From NCBI GenBank assembly GCA_023386855.1, contig JAEWIW010000134.1, positions 1-8,580 on the forward strand: DNA of 8,580 bases, read 5' to 3'. The position numbers and the translations under genes were made by a program. This DNA is from Bacteroidota bacterium. GTDB taxonomy: Bacteria; Bacteroidota; Bacteroidia; Chitinophagales; Chitinophagaceae. The notes beneath the pieces were generated by a model. The model worked only from the letters and a program-made list of their open reading frames with translations. It was not told the origin of the DNA and ran no database searches. Within the stretch, counting starts at the first letter, position 1, and every line of letters begins with the position of its first letter. This document shows, piece after piece, positions 1 through 6,172 of this stretch.

Positions 1-100
1 ACTGGGGAGACTGCGGCTTTCCAAACATTTTGCGGCTACAGGTAGGGTGAAAGTCGATCTGACCGGGCTCCAGTTCTTTATAACAATACAGGCAGCGCAT
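1..100 (-). CDS. HipT-like kinase (HipA C-terminal domain protein), N-terminal fragment
   Basis: The first 33 codons of a gene that leaves the window on the left. The protein begins MRCLYCYKEL and continues through DFHPTCSRKMFGKPQ, which resembles the start of stand-alone HipA C-terminal (Ser/Thr kinase) proteins of Bacteroidota. Its ATG (100-98) shares one base with the TAA of the upstream HipA N-terminal gene (TAATG), so translation is probably coupled. The fragment shows C3-x2-C6 and H18-x2-C21, spaced like a small zinc knuckle, which is absent from E. coli HipA as I recall it. The kinase core (ATP-binding loop, catalytic Asp, DFG-like motif) lies outside the window, so activity cannot be judged. 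By family knowledge, HipA/HipT kinases phosphorylate tRNA synthetases (GltX or TrpS) and halt growth. The assignment rests on the fragment plus its two neighbours. Confidence 0.75.
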   Translation of the reverse strand, partial: MRCLYCYKELEPGQIDFHPTCSRKMFGKPQSPQ

Positions 101-429
101 TATCCTTCGTTATTTTGTGATCCCACAATACTCACTGCTCCAATGCAATCCCGGCAACAGGCCAGTAATAGGCCCATTCTGTCCCGCTGATTCAGTTTCC
201 AGTTTTGTTCCGCTACTTCCAAGAGCCAACCTTCTGGTATCAGCCCAGCAAAGAAGGGAAACATTACTGAACTAACATACCCTTTATCTGACAGTGGAAG
301 CGTTAGACTTACCGCTTCGGCGCCCGTCATTTGTAAATAATCCCGTTCATAAATGAAGTGGTACCCATCTTCCGTTTCAGATAGGTATCCTGCCAGTTTA
401 TCCTGCATAAAAACATTAGCTTTCCTCAT
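100..429 (-). CDS. HipA N-terminal domain protein (HipS-like)
   Basis: This 109-residue protein matches the N-terminal subdomain of HipA (the couple_hipA type) as a free-standing gene. Visible landmarks are the opening strand pair KANVFMQDKLAGYL, the SLTLPLS segment (residues 41-47) corresponding to the SLSLPL motif of HipA, the FFAGLIPEGW helix start (59-68), and the closing CRDCIGAVSIV (92-102), equivalent to the DCxGAV signature. The start at 429 is preferred over M8 because the domain begins directly after it; this start overlaps hipB by 14 bp. In E. coli HipBST, a similar small HipS acts as the antitoxin by placing a Trp in the kinase active site; W68 here is a candidate counterpart, but this is inference. 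The gene is sandwiched between the repressor and kinase genes, with a 1-bp TAATG overlap to the latter. Confidence 0.85.
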   Translation of the reverse strand: MRKANVFMQDKLAGYLSETEDGYHFIYERDYLQMTGAEAVSLTLPLSDKGYVSSVMFPFFAGLIPEGWLLEVAEQNWKLNQRDRMGLLLACCRDCIGAVSIVGSQNNEG

Positions 430-649
430 TAATTAATGTTTGACGGTTTATGGGCACAGGGCCTAACTCGTGCCCAAATAATTTGAGCACCTGATTTACT
501 TTATCCATTCGTAATGATGTTTTTCCTTGCTCCAGTTCTCTAATAAAACGAAGGCCCACCCCAGCTTTCTCAGCAAGTTCAGGCTGTGTTAGTTGCGCCT
601 GCTTTCTTTTTTCTTTTAAAAATTCCGATAATCTTCTAGTTAGATTCAT
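416..649 (-). CDS. hipB: HipB-like XRE-family repressor
   Basis: This 77-residue protein is a single helix-turn-helix DNA-binding domain. An N-terminal helix (residues 5-17) is followed by the XRE core LTQPELAEKAGV (20-31) and recognition helix GLRFIRELEQGK (32-43), then MDKVNQVLKLFGHELGPVPI (49-68), the tail typical of HipB-type antitoxins. It is the first gene of the hip module and overlaps the HipS-like gene by 14 bp. Its ATG (649-647) lies one base from a perfect inverted repeat; two more dyads lie further upstream, so autorepression is expected. An AAGGG with a 6-base spacer precedes the ATG and sits inside that dyad, meaning operator and ribosome-binding site share bases. HipB family proteins act as dimers on TATCC-N8-GGATA type operators; the 18-bp span of the dyads here agrees. 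Confidence 0.88.
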   Translation of the reverse strand: MNLTRRLSEFLKEKRKQAQLTQPELAEKAGVGLRFIRELEQGKTSLRMDKVNQVLKLFGHELGPVPINRQTLINEES

Positions 650-650
650 T

Positions 651-670
651 TTATACCCTTTGAGGTATAA
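651..670 (-). promoter_or_regulatory. Probable HipB operator O1 (start-proximal)
   Basis: A perfect inverted repeat with 7-bp arms TTATACC (651-657) and GGTATAA (664-670) and a 6-bp centre. It ends one base before the hipB start codon and contains the AAGGG that would serve as its Shine-Dalgarno. A TAAATTTA at 668-675, resembling the Bacteroidota TAnnTTTG element on the minus strand, overlaps its outer edge, but no -33 TTG is visible at the right distance. Confidence 0.75.
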
Positions 671-690
671 ATTTAACCATTTTCTTTTAA

Positions 691-710
691 TTACACCCTA
701 TAAGGTATAA
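691..710 (-). promoter_or_regulatory. Probable HipB operator O2
   Basis: The second copy of the dyad, with arms TTACACC (691-697) and GGTATAA (704-710), one mismatch between arms, and a 6-bp centre. Its centre is exactly 40 bp from that of O1, in the AT-rich hipB upstream region. Confidence 0.7.
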
Positions 711-730
711 TTTATTTAAATTGCTAAATA

Positions 731-750
731 ATGTACCCAAAAGGGTATAA
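731..750 (-). promoter_or_regulatory. Probable HipB operator O3 (distal)
   Basis: The third, more degenerate copy. The right half keeps GGTATAA (744-750); the left reads ATGTACC (731-737). The inner part TACCC (734-738), AAAA, GGGTA (743-747) is perfectly symmetric. Its centre is again exactly 40 bp from O2. Confidence 0.62.
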
Positions 751-914
751 ATTAATGAATAATGCTTGGGACTCTAATTAATAGATCAATATAGCACGAA
801 GGTAAGAGGCAGGGGTAACGCTATTGTCTACAGAGATGCAGTTTAAGAGAGTTCAACAATGAAAGCTTTTTACCGAACTCATAACCCGCAAATAGGTTGA
901 TGGTGGCAAATGTT
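751..914. other. Spacer without a gene between the hip operators and the tRNA-Arg 3' end
   Basis: No convincing coding region, RNA or repeat was found in these 164 bases. A 13-codon ATG-to-TGA frame at 859-900 (plus strand) has no supporting signal. On the minus strand just downstream of the tRNA, an AACC/GGTT pairing (about 884-898) could make a weak hairpin, but it has no T-run after it. I found no copy of the tRNA 3' end here that would mark an att site. Confidence 0.5.
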
Positions 915-989
915 TGGTAGCCTCGACAGGAATCGAACCTGTATCTGGAGCTTCGGAAACTCTTATACTATCCATTGTACTACGAGGCC
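915..989 (-). tRNA. tRNA-Arg (anticodon CCG)
   Basis: A complete cloverleaf reads on the minus strand: acceptor GGCCTCG (989-983) pairs with CGAGGCT (925-919), giving a G-U first pair; D stem GTAC/GTAT; anticodon stem AGAGT/GCTCC around loop TTCCGAA (958-952) with CCG at 956-954; T stem ACAGG/CCTGT around TTCGATT; discriminator A (918); and an encoded CCA (917-915). The top anticodon-stem pair is an A-C mismatch. CCG reads the CGG arginine codon. It lies 23 bp downstream of marC on the same strand and may be processed from that transcript; no separate promoter is obvious. Confidence 0.95.
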
Positions 990-1012
990 GCTAACAGGGG
1001 GCAAAACTACAC

Positions 1013-1591
1013 TTATTTGATCAATCCCCCCACATTGGTGGCAAAGATCTTTACCGCTATCGCTAGCAGGATCACACCGAAAAATTTCCTGATCGCAATC
1101 AACCCTGCAGCACCCAGTAACCTGGCAATATATTTCAGGCTATGCAATACCAGGAACACGATGAGCAGGTTCAACAGTATGCCTAAAAAGATGTTCAGCG
1201 TACTATAGTTGGCCTTGAGTGATATGATCGTGGTTAAGGTTCCCGATCCCGCGATCAATGGAAACGCAATGGGTACCACCGTTGAAGATTTAGTATCACC
1301 CTCTGATTTGAAAAACTCAATGCCCAGCACCATCTCCATCCCCAATATGAAGATTACAATCGATCCGCCCACGGCAAATGAGCCGACATCCACTCCCAGT
1401 ATATTTAGAAACTTCTCCCCAACAAATAAGAACAATACCATCAATGCACCTGAAATCAGGGTTGCTTTTAATTCCTGTATCCTTCCCATCTTTTCCTGCA
1501 ATGTGATCAGCAAAGGCACCGAGCCAATGATATCTATCACCGCAAATAACGTGAAGGTCACCGTCAGCAACTCATCAATTCCAAATTCCAT
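1013..1591 (-). CDS. MarC-family integral membrane protein
   Basis: This 192-residue protein has about six hydrophobic segments (roughly residues 8-30, 43-63, 68-91, 105-124, 132-150 and 158-186), the usual size and topology of the MarC/UPF0056 family. Two family hallmarks are visible: the first helix ending in DIIGSVPL (20-27), in the place of the common NPIGxxP, and VVPIAFPLIAGSGTLTTII (105-123), matching the PLxxGPGxI-type second-half motif. The molecular function of the family is not settled; the old link to multiple antibiotic resistance is not supported for MarC itself. The gene starts 25 bp beyond the T-run of the terminator that ends the BtuB-like gene, so it is expressed either from a promoter in that short gap, which I cannot identify, or by read-through. 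tRNA-Arg follows it closely on the same strand. Confidence 0.88.
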   Translation of the reverse strand: MEFGIDELLTVTFTLFAVIDIIGSVPLLITLQEKMGRIQELKATLISGALMVLFLFVGEKFLNILGVDVGSFAVGGSIVIFILGMEMVLGIEFFKSEGDTKSSTVVPIAFPLIAGSGTLTTIISLKANYSTLNIFLGILLNLLIVFLVLHSLKYIARLLGAAGLIAIRKFFGVILLAIAVKIFATNVGGLIK

Positions 1592-1615
1592 AGCTATCGA
1601 TTAAGGTTAATGCTT

Positions 1616-1651
1616 AAAAAAATAGACCCCGCGAAGTCAATCGCGAAGGTC
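1616..1651 (-). terminator. Intrinsic terminator of the BtuB-like gene
   Basis: On the minus strand, 32 bp after the receptor stop codon, GACC-TT-CGCG (from 1651) pairs with CGCG-G-GGTC (to 1625) around an 8-base loop with one bulge. The sequence TA and seven Ts (1622-1616) follow directly. The T-run exists only in this direction, so the element ends the receptor transcript before marC. Confidence 0.8.
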
Positions 1652-1682
1652 CGTAATATTCATGAATTGCCCGGTTATATCC

Positions 1683-3662
1683 TTATGATTTCCTGGTTCC
1701 TCCCAGCCTGAACCTGATCCCAAGGTAACCGTTGATGCCAGGGTTATTATACCCATACACTTCCTGGTACTTTGTATTGAAAAGATTCCGGATATCAGCA
1801 AAGAGGTGAAGCTTTTCTGCCGCCAGTGAAAGATCCGCATAACATCCCGCAAGCAGGTAAGCATCCAGTTCAACTGCTTTAGATGAATAGGTTGATGGAT
1901 CATAGGCCATATCCTGGCGTGTTCCATAGCCCTGAACATTTGCCGATACATAAAGCTTCTTATTCACTTTCCATCCTAACGTAGTGCCCCAACTGTGTTT
2001 GGGCCTTCGAAGCAGGTTGAAATAACTGGTGTCTTTTCCTGCATCGATGGAGGTAACATTCCCGGTTACATAACTGTAATTCATCCTCCATTCCAGGGCT
2101 TTACTAAACCTTATCGTTGCTTCAGCTTCAAGTCCATGGTCCTCCTGCCTGTCCTGGTTGATGTACCTGGAACGAAAGGTTTGCGCATCGTAATAAAAGA
2201 ATAATACATCATTCATCTTCCTGTTGAAATATACCAGCCGGCCATGAAATTTTTCATCCTTTCCAAAGTATTCCATTCCTCCTTCAATAGTGAATGCTTT
2301 TTCAGGCTGGAGATCCTTGTTTCCATATTCAGAAAATAACTGGTATAGTCCCGGTGTTTTATAAGCAGTGGAAACGTTCAGGAACAATTTATACCGTTCC
2401 TTTATCAACAGCGATGGATTGATGCTGTACACGAAATTGTTTCCATAGCTTGAATGATTGTTCCATCTGCCACCTGCTTCGATGTTAAAACCTTTGCCCA
2501 ATTGCCCGTTCAATGCCGCGTAGATACCTGTCTGCCGCTGGTGTACACTATCTGCGCCAATAGAAGATGCATAGGTGCCCCAGTTGTCCTTTGCCCAATG
2601 CTCCTGGCTGGTAGATGATCTTCGAAGATCAATTCCTGAACTAAGCCGCAACCTTTGGTTAATGGGAGTGTGAAAATAAAATTCAGCGTAGTGCTCCTTT
2701 GATTTATACGCATCCCTTGAAAAAAAATAGTAACCATTATGACTTAGTGTTGAATCATCAAGGTATAAGCGATCGGTAAAATTAAAGTTGTATAACAGGT
2801 GCATGGTGGTATTGCCAATGTTCCATTGATTGCGCATGCCTGCCTGCAGGTTTTCCTGCGTAGCTTTATTATCCAGTTCATCGATGAATGAACCATTGTC
2901 AACCTCCGCAATAGATTTGGTATATCGTATAAATGGCCGGAAAACCATTCCTTCTGAAGGCTTCCATCCAAAGGAGGCATCAACAGTATGCTGGTTGTAT
3001 CCATCTTTTTCATTCTTCCCGTTTGCACTGGTATCAATGGTTTCATTGATGCCATTGGTATTGAAGGTTGAAAGCCCAAGCTGGTAATCGAATTTTTTCC
3101 TGTTTAATGAAAAATTTGTACTGGCACGAATAGTACCATAGCTCCCTGCACTGATCATGCCTGTAGCATTTACATTTTTGCCCGCCGGTTTCTTCGTGAT
3201 GATGTTGATCACTCCCGCAATGGCATCACTGCCGTATAAGGTCGACTGGCTTCCCTTTAATATTTCAACCCTTTCAATATTATCAATCGGGATCATGCGG
3301 ATATCAAAGTTGCCTCCAATGCCCGATGCATCATAGACGGGGATGCCATCAATGGTGATAAGGGTATAATCGATCTTTGCACCACGCAGAAAAACGGTTT
3401 TATCTTTTCCCGGGTTGCTGTTGGCTCCGTTAATATAAATACCCACCTGCTCATTCAGCATTTGTGAAAGATCCTTTCCGCCTGCAAGCTGGAGCTGTTC
3501 ACGCGTGATAACACTGATAACTTTTCCGGTCCTGGATGTTTTTGTTGGATACTTGTTTGCAGTGATGACTACTTCATCGAGAGAAGTATGGAAGCTTGAA
3601 TCCTGTGCAAGAACTGGCACGCAAGCCAGTAAAAAAATAAAACTGAAAATAGTTCTGGTCAT
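1683..3662 (-). CDS. btuB: BtuB-like TonB-dependent cobalamin receptor
   Basis: An outer-membrane TonB-dependent receptor of 659 residues, in the range of the family. An N-terminal signal peptide (residues 1-20, hydrophobic FSFIFLLACVPVLAQ) supports the start at 3662. A TonB-box-like LDEVVITA (28-35) is followed by the plug domain (about 40-158), with KTVFLRGAKIDYTLITIDG (88-106) and VEILKGSQSTLYGSDAIAG (132-150), typical of BtuB/Cir-type plugs; the rest is aromatic-rich beta-barrel. It lacks the N-terminal carboxypeptidase-like domain of SusC proteins and has no SusD partner. The cobalamin riboswitch directly upstream makes vitamin B12 or a related corrinoid the likely substrate, moved into the periplasm with TonB energy. 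No BtuFCD transporter genes are adjacent; a terminator follows, so the gene is probably expressed alone. The barrel ends in IRFRLG plus a short polar GTRKS. Confidence 0.9.
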   Translation of the reverse strand: MTRTIFSFIFLLACVPVLAQDSSFHTSLDEVVITANKYPTKTSRTGKVISVITREQLQLAGGKDLSQMLNEQVGIYINGANSNPGKDKTVFLRGAKIDYTLITIDGIPVYDASGIGGNFDIRMIPIDNIERVEILKGSQSTLYGSDAIAGVINIITKKPAGKNVNATGMISAGSYGTIRASTNFSLNRKKFDYQLGLSTFNTNGINETIDTSANGKNEKDGYNQHTVDASFGWKPSEGMVFRPFIRYTKSIAEVDNGSFIDELDNKATQENLQAGMRNQWNIGNTTMHLLYNFNFTDRLYLDDSTLSHNGYYFFSRDAYKSKEHYAEFYFHTPINQRLRLSSGIDLRRSSTSQEHWAKDNWGTYASSIGADSVHQRQTGIYAALNGQLGKGFNIEAGGRWNNHSSYGNNFVYSINPSLLIKERYKLFLNVSTAYKTPGLYQLFSEYGNKDLQPEKAFTIEGGMEYFGKDEKFHGRLVYFNRKMNDVLFFYYDAQTFRSRYINQDRQEDHGLEAEATIRFSKALEWRMNYSYVTGNVTSIDAGKDTSYFNLLRRPKHSWGTTLGWKVNKKLYVSANVQGYGTRQDMAYDPSTYSSKAVELDAYLLAGCYADLSLAAEKLHLFADIRNLFNTKYQEVYGYNNPGINGYLGIRFRLGGTRKS

Positions 3663-3785
3663 AGTTTGTTTTAATAGCCACGATGTGGATGATAACTATG
3701 AACCTTCGGAAATGATGAAATGAATGGTCGCTGCAGCAGACGGTTCATCCCGGCTTTTCTCCCGAAAGCTCTGATGTCTTGTGCT
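3663..3785 (-). promoter_or_regulatory. Leader between cobalamin riboswitch and btuB (expression platform)
   Basis: About 120 bases separate the aptamer from the btuB ATG. No hairpin with a T-run is seen, so termination control is not supported. A 7-bp complement, 3742-3748 with 3698-3704 (GGTTCAT/ATGAACC), could close a large loop, and a small CCAC/GTGG hairpin lies at 3678-3688, 16 bases from the start codon. The bases before the ATG (AAACAAACT) contain no Shine-Dalgarno, as is usual in Bacteroidota. Control at translation initiation is possible but unproven. Confidence 0.4.
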
Positions 3786-3945
3786 ACTGGCAGGTCTTCT
3801 GGCTCGCCTTCCTTCCCATACTGCCCGGGCAGTACAGTGGTTTGATTAAACCCGCCATTACAGGCGGTGGCTTACAGCTACGGGGATAGCACCGGGATTA
3901 CACCGGTTTCCCTTTTAATCCCGCCGAGGCGGGAAACCAATTGCG
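3786..3945 (-). ncRNA. Cobalamin riboswitch
   Basis: Read on the minus strand, the conserved landmarks occur in order: AAGGGAAACCGGTGTAATCC, then CCCGTAGCTGTAAGCCACCG with a GC-rich CCGCC/GGCGG hairpin, a variable arm containing a 16-bp palindrome (3819-3834), and the terminal GCCAGAAGACCTGCC (about 3803-3789). This matches the core of the Rfam cobalamin element. The 5' end includes a CCCGCC/GGCGGG hairpin (3920-3933). It sits upstream of, and in the same direction as, the BtuB-like receptor gene, the classic position. High cobalamin should lower receptor synthesis. I cannot tell from sequence alone whether adenosyl- or methylcobalamin is preferred. The exact ends are approximate. Confidence 0.95.
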
Positions 3946-3948
3946 CTG

Positions 3949-3956
3949 CGAAAATA
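3949..3956 (-). promoter_or_regulatory. Possible promoter -7 element for the btuB leader
   Basis: TATTTTCG on the minus strand differs at one base from the Bacteroidota TAnnTTTG element. A start site a few bases downstream would begin the RNA at the 5' end of the riboswitch. No matching -33 TTG is seen, so support is modest. Confidence 0.3.
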
Positions 3957-3993
3957 GGAAAAGGAACGATATGTTTGATGTCCCCTCTCATTT

Positions 3994-4069
3994 TGTATTT
4001 AGTATTTCGTATTTAGTATTTCATACTTCAGTATTCCTTCCGTTTTCCGTATTCCGTATTCCGTTTTCC
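3994..4069. repeat. Degenerate 7-bp tandem repeat tract
   Basis: On the plus strand the unit is (A/C)GTATTT, drifting to CGTATTC and CGTTTTC. Five units run 3994-4028 (the first and last imperfect), one AGTATTC is at 4030-4036, a 4-base break follows, and four units in exact 7-bp register fill 4041-4068. The right half lies inside the 3' end of the adjacent receptor gene, where it encodes the last 13 residues and stop; the left half is intergenic. Low-complexity heptamers of this kind suggest slippage or spread of a short intergenic repeat. Confidence 0.85.
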
Positions 4070-6172
4070 AAAAACATACACCACGCTTCCTCCCACCATC
4101 CAGTTCCTTCCCGCCGATGCATTATAATATCTTCCACCCACTGCATTGATATCATAACCGGAAACATATTCCTCGTTAATTAAATTCGCCACCACTGCAT
4201 TAACATCGACCTGCAACCTGCTGCTGATATTTTTTCTATAACCAAACTTTGCAGTAATCACTTTATAAGGATCTGCCTTAACTGTATTGGCATCATTGAG
4301 ATACATCCTGTCGCTATAATACATATTCAGGTTCGAATACCATCCCGGTGCTGTGATTATATCCAATCCCAACGACATCACATTCGGCGCAATCCCTGGC
4401 AATTCCTTTCCACCCAGGTCAACATCATCTTTTATATAATCCTGGTAACTGAAATCACTTAAGGTATAGCTTCCCCATGCATTAATACTCCTGATGAATC
4501 CATATGATCTCCGCACCAGTGCTGCTTCAATCTCCGCTTCTATACCCAATTGTTTTGTTGCACCGGCATTGACAAAATAATCCGCTCCAGCACTGTCTCT
4601 TCTTTGCGCTATTGTATTATTGAGTTTGAAATAATAACCCGCAATATTGAAATTCAAACGCTGGTTCCACCAACTGCTTTTCCATCCCAGTTCATAATTG
4701 ATCCCCGACTCCGCTTCAAGCGTTGTGGCAATGATCCCGGTTGAAGGTAATATTTCTGCAGTGGTAGGAGGGGAGAACCCTCTTGATACCGTTACATAAA
4801 GCGATTGACGTGGATTTAATTTTTTAAGTAAGGAAACCCTTGGCGCCAGCTCATTCCTGTATTTTCTTTCATAAGTTTTTACAGGCAATTCCGACAGTCT
4901 TGTGATGGCTACGGTCGATCGGTTCCAGCTTAATCCTGCATCCAGGATCCAGTTTCTTCCAAAATCAAGGTTGAGCTGGCTGAACAGGAAATATTGCAAC
5001 AGGTCTGCTTCATCTTCCGTTTGCAATGCCGCGGGTACTCCCTTATCATTATCCGCAATGCGAATGGTGGCATTGCCCTGCTGCAGTTCACCACCCATTA
5101 CCCATTTCCAGTTAACCCTTCCCTTACCCGATAATGTGCTTGTTATCCTTGCACCTGCATGTGGTTCATTTCTTATTTCATAATTACGTATCGTGGGATT
5201 CTTTACTTTAGAAAAAGCCCCATATACTGTTGAGGATAGATCCCACTGCTCCGTGATATGTCGTGTATAATTCAATCCTGCCAGGAAAGTCCGGATATTA
5301 AATGCCGACCTTGATTCATCCGCAGAGGGAAATGGTCCTGCCGCAGGCCTGGCCGCTTTCCTGTTGATGGCATATTGGGCTGCATTCAGTGCGCCCGGCG
5401 TTTGATAATAAAGATCACCATATAGAATATGTGCATGAAGTTCCCCTTTATCCATGCTGGCGTTGCCATCCCATGTCAGCACTTTTCTTTCCATATTGGT
5501 ATGCTCCCTGTACCCATCGCTTTTTAAGTGTTGATATGACAATTGCTGGATAAAATTACTATCGGCATATCTTGCCTTTACCTGGTAATGCACCAGTCCA
5601 TCGCTGCCGCCATGAATATCCGTTCTTAGCTGGTTGTCTTTTTCATCCGATGTTTCCAGTATCATCACTCCGCCTGTTCCGGCGCCATACATGCTGCTGG
5701 CAGGGCCTTTCCAGATCTCCATCCTGTTGATCGAATAAAACCCGATCATGCTCAGGTAGGTATTGCCGCCGGGGTCAGTATAGGGTATATCGTTATAATA
5801 GATCTTCACATTCCTTACGCCAAAGGGTGATCGCAAGGAACTTCCCCTGATATTCAGCCGGTAACTTCCGGGTGACCTTTCTTCCAGTCTTGTTCCTGCC
5901 TGCGCATTGATTACGGCAACGATACCGGAACTATTGAAGCGGCCAATTTTGCGCTGGTCAACCATGCTAACAGCGGCCGGTACTTCGATCATCTTCCTGT
6001 TTTGAGAGAATCCCCTTACCACCACTTCAGAAAGCACTTCTGCTGAATCCCTTGCCAGGATTGAATCCTGCGCGATCCCTTGAAAAGGATTAAAAAGATT
6101 GGCTAAAATAAAGAGGCTGCAAAGAAGCTTTTTCAATGGCATGAAATGCTGGTTTTTGACGATTTTCTTCAT
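4028..6172 (-). CDS. FecA-like TonB-dependent outer-membrane receptor
   Basis: A 714-residue TonB-dependent receptor. The signal peptide is best seen from the internal Met11 (MPLKKLLCSLFILANL..GIAQ, ending near Q35), so translation may really start at 6142; a TACCTTTA promoter-like element overlaps the upstream ATG and fits that reading. A TonB-box-like LSEVVVRGF (47-55) precedes the plug (about 60-174), with YRLNIRGSSLRSPFGVRNVK (104-123), DIPYTDPGG (128-136) and MEIWKGPASSMYGAGTGGVM (151-170), closest in style to FecA/siderophore receptors. An aromatic-rich beta-barrel follows, with SRGFSPPTTAEI in its later part. It has no SusC-type N-terminal domain. The ligand cannot be deduced; ferric chelates are the default guess. 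The natural barrel end VVYVF (F701) is followed by GKRNTEYGKRKEY, encoded entirely by the 7-bp repeat tract. It is divergent from the permease gene. Confidence 0.85.
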   Translation of the reverse strand: MKKIVKNQHFMPLKKLLCSLFILANLFNPFQGIAQDSILARDSAEVLSEVVVRGFSQNRKMIEVPAAVSMVDQRKIGRFNSSGIVAVINAQAGTRLEERSPGSYRLNIRGSSLRSPFGVRNVKIYYNDIPYTDPGGNTYLSMIGFYSINRMEIWKGPASSMYGAGTGGVMILETSDEKDNQLRTDIHGGSDGLVHYQVKARYADSNFIQQLSYQHLKSDGYREHTNMERKVLTWDGNASMDKGELHAHILYGDLYYQTPGALNAAQYAINRKAARPAAGPFPSADESRSAFNIRTFLAGLNYTRHITEQWDLSSTVYGAFSKVKNPTIRNYEIRNEPHAGARITSTLSGKGRVNWKWVMGGELQQGNATIRIADNDKGVPAALQTEDEADLLQYFLFSQLNLDFGRNWILDAGLSWNRSTVAITRLSELPVKTYERKYRNELAPRVSLLKKLNPRQSLYVTVSRGFSPPTTAEILPSTGIIATTLEAESGINYELGWKSSWWNQRLNFNIAGYYFKLNNTIAQRRDSAGADYFVNAGATKQLGIEAEIEAALVRRSYGFIRSINAWGSYTLSDFSYQDYIKDDVDLGGKELPGIAPNVMSLGLDIITAPGWYSNLNMYYSDRMYLNDANTVKADPYKVITAKFGYRKNISSRLQVDVNAVVANLINEEYVSGYDINAVGGRYYNASAGRNWMVGGSVVYVFGKRNTEYGKRKEY

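Noticed and set aside
1..429. Two HipA pieces as a frameshifted pseudogene of one HipA
   Set aside because: The pieces meet in a clean TAATG stop/start overlap, the second begins with its own recognisable N-terminus, and split HipA proteins are a known arrangement in Bacteroidota.
884..898. Terminator after tRNA-Arg
   Set aside because: Only a 4-bp pairing with no T-run following on the minus strand.
859..900. 13-codon open frame upstream of the tRNA
   Set aside because: Too short, no ribosome-binding site or recognisable sequence.
975..1604. Two plus-strand open frames opposite the MarC gene
   Set aside because: They have no family resemblance and lie antisense to a clear six-helix membrane protein; one also crosses the tRNA.
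3819..3834. 16-bp perfect palindrome as a protein operator
   Set aside because: It lies inside the cobalamin riboswitch, where it forms a variable hairpin arm between conserved blocks; RNA structure explains it.
3994..4069. CRISPR-like array
   Set aside because: Units are 7 bp and contiguous with no spacers; it is a simple degenerate tandem repeat.
1683..6172. SusC/SusD polysaccharide utilisation locus
   Set aside because: Neither receptor has the SusC N-terminal carboxypeptidase-like domain, and there is no SusD lipoprotein or glycoside hydrolase gene.
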